Assembly: GCA_963971225.1 (NCBI GenBank)
Contig: OZ020269.1
Coordinates: 16,625,921 to 16,689,920, forward strand
DNA: 64,000 nucleotides
Source: Melieria omissa
Lineage: Eukaryota > Arthropoda > Insecta > Diptera > Ulidiidae
Direction of reading: 5' to 3'
The translations under genes were made by a program, and so were the position numbers. Shown in pieces: positions 57,960 through 64,000 of the stretch. The notes under the pieces are model-generated. The model was not told the DNA's origin. It saw only the letters and a program-made list of their open reading frames with translations, and searched no databases. Positions within the stretch are counted from its first letter, which is position 1. Each line of letters opens with the position of its first letter.

Positions 57960-58480
57960 GGTTAAAATCTATGACCGACCCCTCTAGTTTTACTTACTAA
58001 ACATTTCTTTCAAACATACTCATCCCCTATCTCCAACCCTTAATGGGGCTCCCATACAAAATGGTCGTTTTTATAAAATTGGCTCTCATTGCTCCCAGGT
58101 TGCCCCCAAATGTAGCAAATGTATGACCAACACCCATTAATTTTCTCTTTCGAATGTTTCTTCCAAACATATCCACCCGCTATCTCCAAGTCTTAAGGGG
58201 GCTGCCATACAAAATAATTATTTTTATATATGAAATACGCTCGCATTGCTCTAAGTTTATACCCAGACTTATCAAATGCAGGAGTAACCCCTATTATTTT
58301 CCGTTCCGAATGTTTCTTCCAAACATATTTATCCGCTATCTCCAAGTCTTAAGGGGGCTGCCATACAAAATTGGCCATTTTCTATGTCATTTGCTTCCCA
58401 CTTGTAAATGTGGTAGTGAAGTAAGCGAGAAAACAGCGTATCTCGGAAACTACTGAACCGATTTGAATGATTTATTCAGC
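57960..58480 (+). repeat. Three-copy diverged tandem repeat, unit about 155-165 bp
   Basis: GTTTCTTCCAAACATAT.C, CCGCTATCTCCAAGTCTTAA and GGGGGCTGCCATACAAAAT recur near 58157 and 58313, with an older copy near 58005 (CCCTATCTCCAACCCTTAAT). Confidence 0.85.
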
Positions 58481-60280
58481 GATCGCCAACATTGTTGAGT
58501 ATAAAAAATACAAAATTAATTAAGGTTCAGAAATTCACCACCAGAGGGCGTCGCCTATACGGTCGGATTTTTGACGTTGTCAACTTTTGGGTTTCTACAA
58601 AGCAAAAATCAATGTATTGTCGAAAGCCAATTAACCTCCCCATTTTGAATGAAAATCTTCATCAATCTATATTTTATAAATTTAATTTTGTAATATATGT
58701 TGTTGCCTAATGGATTTCTATTTACATTTTCTGCCAAAAAAATTATTATTACACACACACACGTACACACGTACTTTTGCTTAAATGTTTCAATTTCAAA
58801 GCAAAGAAATGAAAAAAAATTTATGAAAAATGTAAATTCAAATATTTTTTGTTTCATTTTGTAATACATAAATTTTTTTTCAAATCTCCATCAATCTATA
58901 TTTGAAAAAAAATTTCAATGTTATCGGTGCTAAACAAATTTTATAGAAAATCTAACAATCAGCAATTTTTGCATTTTCCATCAACCTTCATGGCAGCAAT
59001 TTGCAACCGCAACATTTACCTTTAACCAGCCACAACAATAACAACAACAAGAACAACAGCAAAAACAACAGCGTAAATTACATATTTACATAAGCAGCGA
59101 AAAATCGCTTTCCGCCTCATGCCGCATCAGCATTTTACAGCACACTAACGATTTCCAAAAACACAGCAACAACAAAAAAAATCCCCCCTTCGACAACAAA
59201 ATTTATAGCCTTTGGCATTTTGGCAAGCGATGCTATCGGCAGTGTGGCGTATTAAAATCAAGCAGCTATTTTTTTATCGCAGCTACGCACAAACACATAC
59301 AAACACACACGCACACACAGGCGCGCATATCTGAACGCAGCATATGCAGAGTGCTGTCAGACAGACAGACAGACAGGCAACATAACATTGCTTAGAGCGT
59401 TTGCGGCTTATAGAATTTAATTGCCCATAAAAATTGAGTAGCGCAAATGCCACTTGAGCGCTAATGCCACAGTGATGGCGAACGCAACAGCGGCCACTAC
59501 CAGCGACCGACAGATAAGGCAACTGCCAGCCAGCGCGCAACGTAAATTGTAACATTGCGTATGCGTCGCAATTTTGTTGCAACGAAGACAACAAATTCAG
59601 GCCAACCTCGATGACGATGGGAGGAAAGTGGATAGCGGGGGCGTTGCAGGCATTCAGTTTTTGGTTAAATTTTAAAGAAAGCGTGTGAACGCTGCAGTCT
59701 GTTTTTTTATTACAAAGTGTTGGAATTTAAATTAAAAGAAAACAGAAACAGCAACTATAGCAATGTGAGCGATAGAAGGCAGAAGGTGCTTCACCCTTTC
59801 GACTCGGAACTTAACCCTGTTTCTCGATATTACTTTTTGGTATTTAAATCATGAAAAACGCCTTTTTTTAGTGTTCTAGAGCTAGTTTACTTTTGAAAAA
59901 TTTTAGTTTAAAACGGGTTAAATAAATTTGGTATCAATATTTTTTAGTTACAGACAGATTATTTAATCTTTATGAAAAAATACAAAATTATCACTTTTTG
60001 ATTTTTTTGAATTATTATTGAAGAAACTGAGTTTTGATCAAACGCACCCAAATTGTAGACTTCAATTAGAATACAACCTTTCCCTGATATCGCTGCAAAT
60101 TATTGGAAATTATTTTGGGTATAACAGTAAAATTTTTGTAATTTGCTTTGAATTGGTATTGGTTGGTATTTATTAAAATTAAACCCATAAATCAATCGCA
60201 GCTTTTGCTATAAGATGACAAATAGGTGAAGTTGCTCTCAGGCAACTTTGGCGTCGAAATCAAACTGACGATTGGTCAAA
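58481..60280. other. Presumed first intron, unique sequence
   Basis: ACACACACACACGTACACAC near 58752, AACAACAACAAGAACAACAG near 59039, CACACACGCACACACAGG near 59304 and AGACAGACAGACAGACAG near 59360. No coding match was seen. Confidence 0.35.
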
Positions 60281-60975
60281 GACGAGCTTACCTCAACCCG
60301 TTGTGAGGCTCAGAAGACGAACAATGGATGAAGGACGAGGTTATTTCAACAAGTCATTGGGCACAACAGCTCGACAATGGCTCAAGGACGAGCTTACCTC
60401 AACCCGTTGTTAGGTTCAGCAGTCTGGCAATGGTCAAGGACGAGGTTGTCTCAACCAATCATTGGGCCTAGCAGCCTGACGAAGATTCAAAGACGAGATT
60501 ATCTCAACTGGTCGTTGGGTACAGTAGTCCAATGATGGTTTAAAGCCTAGTAATTGGGCATAGCAACAGGACAATGGACCAAAAACGAGCTTATCTCTGC
60601 TGTTCGTTAACTACAGCAGTCTGACGATGGTTGAAAGATGATCTTATTTTAAATGGTTGTTGGGCACAACAGATCAAAAATTGCTCAAAGATGAGCTTAC
60701 ATCAACCAGTCGTTTGACACAGTAGCCTGACGATAGGTCAAGGATAAGCTCAACTGGCCCTTGGACACAGCAAATCTAGCGATACACCAAAGACGAGCTT
60801 ACTTCATCAACTGGTCGTTAGCTACAGTGGTCTTACGATGGTTGAAGACGAGCTTACCTAAGCTGGTCGTTGGGCGCAGCAACAGGACGATAGATCGAGG
60901 ACGGACCTATCTTAACTGTTCATCAAAGACAGCAGTCCAACGATGGTTGAAAGACGAGATTATCTGAACCCGTCG
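60281..60975 (+). repeat. Minisatellite array, unit about 53 bp, about 13 copies
   Basis: The unit has GACGAGCTTACCTCAACCCG, then TCGTTGGGCACAGCAGTC and GACGATGGTCAAA-type text. GACGAG starts recur at about 60281, 60334, 60387, 60439, 60492 and, with changes, to 60952. Units differ by 10-25 percent. Confidence 0.93.
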
Positions 60976-61186
60976 TGTGATTTTATTGAACATTTCACAT
61001 AAATGGAACAAGTAAACAGTTTTGTAACGATTTTTTACGACAGCTGGAAACTATTACACGGAAAATTTTAGACTCAGAGGTTTCTGTTTAGAATGAGGCT
61101 ATCGAAAGAAAATACCGGACATAAATATTGCTGATTCATAACACAGCTGTCGAATCTACTCGTCTTTATCAAAAGTTCTAAATGCT

Positions 61187-62901
61187 TTAACCCATTACTG
61201 CCTGCATATAGTTCTAGCCAGCGAATTTTGTCTAAATTTACATATGTTGGTAAGGGGTGCTTAGAATAGTTATACACAAAAATTCAGGTATCTACCTTAT
61301 ATACCACCTGAGATATGGAGGGGGTGAAATTTCACCCATCCGGCACCAGGTGTGCCGAAATATCCATATATTGCAAGAAGCTTGGTTGATTTCTTATTGC
61401 CTCTTGAAAATTGCCGATATAATTAATTATTTTCATTTTTACGTTTATTTAATTATGGAAAGCATTATCTATTATAAAAAAAAGTAGCTGGGGTCTTCAG
61501 CTTTCATAAATGGGGCCAATCCCAGCTACTAATTCCACCTACCTTCTCCCCCTGGAGCTATTCCTTCCTTTCTTCCTATCTAGGACCCTACGACAGTAAA
61601 CTTGCTAAATTATTAAAATCTAGTATCTGTTATCTTGACTACTAACAAAAGAAAATGTGTATGACAATATCGGCGCATGAAATTGACGCCAACATAAATG
61701 ACGGTTTTCCATTCTATTTTTTGCACGTAAAATTATAAATGAAAGCGAGAATTAACAAAAAATCAATGAAAATGATTCGCAGACGTGAAGTTTTGAGCAC
61801 CTTCAAAATAAATGACATAATTGAGGAAGAATGGAGTGAGCTCGAAGACATCGCAAGCCTTGGCTAAGCAGACAATATAGACGTAGTGCTTTACCACCCG
61901 ATCGTGTGATTGACTTGACCGACGATGACAAACTTGTGATCAACGACACTGATCAAAATTTACCATCTGAGGTAGCCGGAGTAATGGAAGTAATGGAGTC
62001 ACCCAATACATAGAGCTAAAAGATATGACCGTAAGCAATCTAAGCACATTTTCATTGACCAACCATATTCCCATTTTTACATACAACCAACGAATGAGTG
62101 GAGTTGATTTAGTAGATAAAGGCATTGCGAACTACAGAATCCGGGTTCGTGAAAAAAAATGGTACTGGCCTTTGATAAGTAATGTGTTCGATGCGGTAAA
62201 CGCCTGGAAATTGCATTGGCTACTTACCGCAACGAGGAGACAAATACCGTCGCAACCATTGCCAAGGAAAAACCTTCTTTGCATGCATGAAGTGTGACGT
62301 GTGCCTGCATCCAAAAAACTGTTTCGAAAAATATCATAATGGTGAAAATCCGACCAAACGAACAACAAATTGATTTTATTGATATCAAAACTATTACAAT
62401 ATTATTATTATTATATTGTACTATTAAAATTGCTTCTAAGTACCAAAAACTCTTTTTCTAAGTACTAAATAATAACGCGCAATTTTTGAAACTTCGGTAC
62501 ACCTGGTGCCGGACGGGTGAAATTTCACCCCATTCTGGAAAATCATTCATTGTACACAGGTAGATAGTACAAGCAATACCAAAAATTCACAGAAGATAGG
62601 CAGGGCAATGCACTACATACTCCAGAAAAAACTGCTGGAATTTCCAATATTTACTATTTTTTAAGAATTTTAAACTTCTCGATAAAGTAAACAAAAAAAG
62701 TTAGTCAACTTTAAAGACGGATTGGGATAACTTAATATCACAATTCTTTAATATTATTAAAAACGAAATAAACCTGCATCTATTCCAATTCATTCTGCCA
62801 AAATTTCAGTCAAATCGCATAACACATTTAGTCAGGGAAGTCAAAGGAAAATCACCTTTCCAGGGGGTGAAATTTCACCCCATCCGGCTGGAATGGGTTA
62901 A
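61187..62901 (+). mobile_element. Second piggyBac-like element, internally deleted
   Basis: TTAA at 61187-61190 and 62898-62901 flank inverted ends CCCATTACTGCC and CCCATTCCAGCC. A palindrome GGGTGAAATTTCACCC occurs three times near 61324, 62516 and 62865, twice beside GGCACC/CCGGC boxes. The plus strand has an N-terminal piece (61770-61866, IIEEEWSELEDIASLG), an acidic piece near 61905, and the C-terminal piece at 62025-62297. The catalytic core is missing. Confidence 0.92.
62025..62365 (+). pseudogene. piggyBac-like transposase C-terminal remnant with zinc domain
   Basis: It encodes YNQRMSGVDLVDKGIANYRI then RVREKKWYWPLISNVFDAVN and AWKLHWLL, the conserved MGGVDL.D......YR...R.KKWYWPLF...VD....NAW block. 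After a frameshift at about 62275, CMKCDVCLHPKNCFEKYHNG continues as the Cys-rich zinc domain of the family. The catalytic Asp block is absent. Confidence 0.9.
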
Positions 62902-64000
62902 ACCTTCCAAAGAGATAATTTCTTTAGAAATCGACTCGCAAAGGATCAAAATGGCCTACGATTGAAAGTTATACATTAAATTATACATTAAATACCCAGC
63001 CACATTACTTTGCTCTCTCAGCGTCAGTATTTTCTGAGAACTTCTAAATGCTGTAAAAAACCCCTTTGACATAAACTAGAATAAGTTTGCAGCATTAAAG
63101 AATGTGTTTTAATTTTTCATGCAAAACATTTAACTTATAAATTTTAATCAACTATTCACACGATCCTACTCGACTTTGCCAAAAACTACTTTAATCATTT
63201 CAGTAATTTATAATACACCGCTGGCTATTGAACAACACTTGATTATTCATTCACACGTGGCAGAGATTTGTGCATAATAAAACATACATACATCAAACAC
63301 GAACACACATACAAACGCATTACATGCAGAATTTTCTGCAACATTTGCACTGCATTCAGCTATTCAGTCTTTATTGTGGCTTTGTTCTTGGCACCCACGC
63401 ACATGCACACAGACACACACACACACACAGCTGCCGCTGTTCTAAAGCTCTATGAGAAGTGGGTCAGCTGTGCATCGGCTCATATTTATGCACATAATGC
63501 ACACACATATGGGTCACCCCGACCACAAAACATCCATTATCAGATTTTGACGTTGTTGCCGCTGCCGCTGCAGGCACACAACACCAGCTTTTCTGGCCAC
63601 CCACAGCTTGATGTCATAAGATCTCTCTACGTCTGTGTGTGTGTGGGTGTGTGTGCAGTTAATTATATAATTTTCCATGCTCTTGAGCTGACACGCCCAT
63701 ACATGAAATCCATTAAGTTGTATGCAAGTATGATTGCGTCTGTGTTGGTGTCTGTGTGTGTGTGTGTGTCTGTGTGGGTGTGAGCATGTATTATGTTGCT
63801 TGTGGCTTGTAAATAAACATATAGAAATGTTGCGCTTCGTAATTAACATTTGAAGCATTTCGTATAAAGTTGTCACACTGGGCGTATGCGTAATATGTAT
63901 TTTCTGACAGCCGGCATGATGTGCAGTAAGTAATCAAACATTTTAGTGGCCATGTGGCCATAACTGACTCATGTGCTTCGAAGAATAGCGACTGTAGGCT
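62902..64000. other. Presumed first intron, unique with CA microsatellites
   Basis: From about 63230 it is GC-richer, with CACACACACACACACAC near 63413, GTGTGTGTGTGGGTGTGTGT near 63633 and GTGTGTGTGTGTGTCTGTGT near 63755. No exon was recognised. Confidence 0.35.

Noticed and set aside
59025..59085. Leucine-rich minus-strand stretch TLLFLLLFLLLLLLWLVK ending in a donor-like GGTAAATG
   Set aside because: It looked like the missing signal peptide, but there is no in-frame Met after a stop, no mature N-terminus, and it is a (CAA)n microsatellite read backwards.
59813..59922. Possible TTAA MITE (TTAACCCTG / CGGGTTAA)
   Set aside because: The two ends do not match beyond the CCC and the interior is too short to judge.

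Overview
This is a eukaryotic window, most likely from a higher fly (Brachycera, Schizophora; possibly a tephritid). The reasons are AT-rich DNA, short coding exons with GT-AG splice sites, long introns, many mariner and piggyBac-type transposons, tRNA-derived SINEs, CA and CAA microsatellites, and a semaphorin that matches the insect class 2 semaphorins exon by exon. There are no bacterial operons, CRISPR arrays or rRNA genes. The species and clade are inferred from these traits, not shown directly.

One host gene accounts for all the convincing coding sequence. It is a secreted class 2 semaphorin, best read as Sema2b, on the minus strand. Thirteen coding exons were placed from 49383 down to a TGA stop at 12472-12474. 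All thirteen join in frame through canonical donors and acceptors and give 668 residues: most of the Sema domain, the PSI domain, one Ig domain and a basic/acidic C-terminal tail. The signal-peptide exon lies upstream and was not found; it is probably beyond position 64000.

Layout. 1-12471 lies downstream of the stop codon. It holds a jockey-like LINE fragment, a tRNA-derived SINE, several nested mariners and AT-rich DNA that may include the 3' UTR; a mariner terminus sits only about 50 bp after the stop. 12472-18380 carries the six 3' exons (Ig, PSI and tail). 18381-35360 carries the Sema-domain exons, separated by introns with a hAT-type MITE, TTAA-flanked MITEs, a foldback element, tandem repeats and mariner remnants. 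35361-45778 is one 10.4-kb intron holding SINEs, a mariner, a LINE, an internally deleted piggyBac-like element and a TTTTA array. 45779-49383 has the first two placed exons. 49384-64000 is presumed first intron. It contains a second long pentanucleotide array, several satellite-like arrays, a second piggyBac-like element, and GC-richer stretches that resemble unique regulatory intron DNA.

The protein would be secreted and act as an axon-guidance ligand for plexin receptors; this role comes from the family, not from the sequence alone. The other features are transposon remnants and repeats with no visible common pathway. The most interesting leads are an in-frame retained-intron ORF that would add a hydrophobic segment to the semaphorin, a 102-bp near-perfect hairpin, a hAT-like MITE with an 8-bp target duplication, and paired TTTTA arrays flanking two coding exons.
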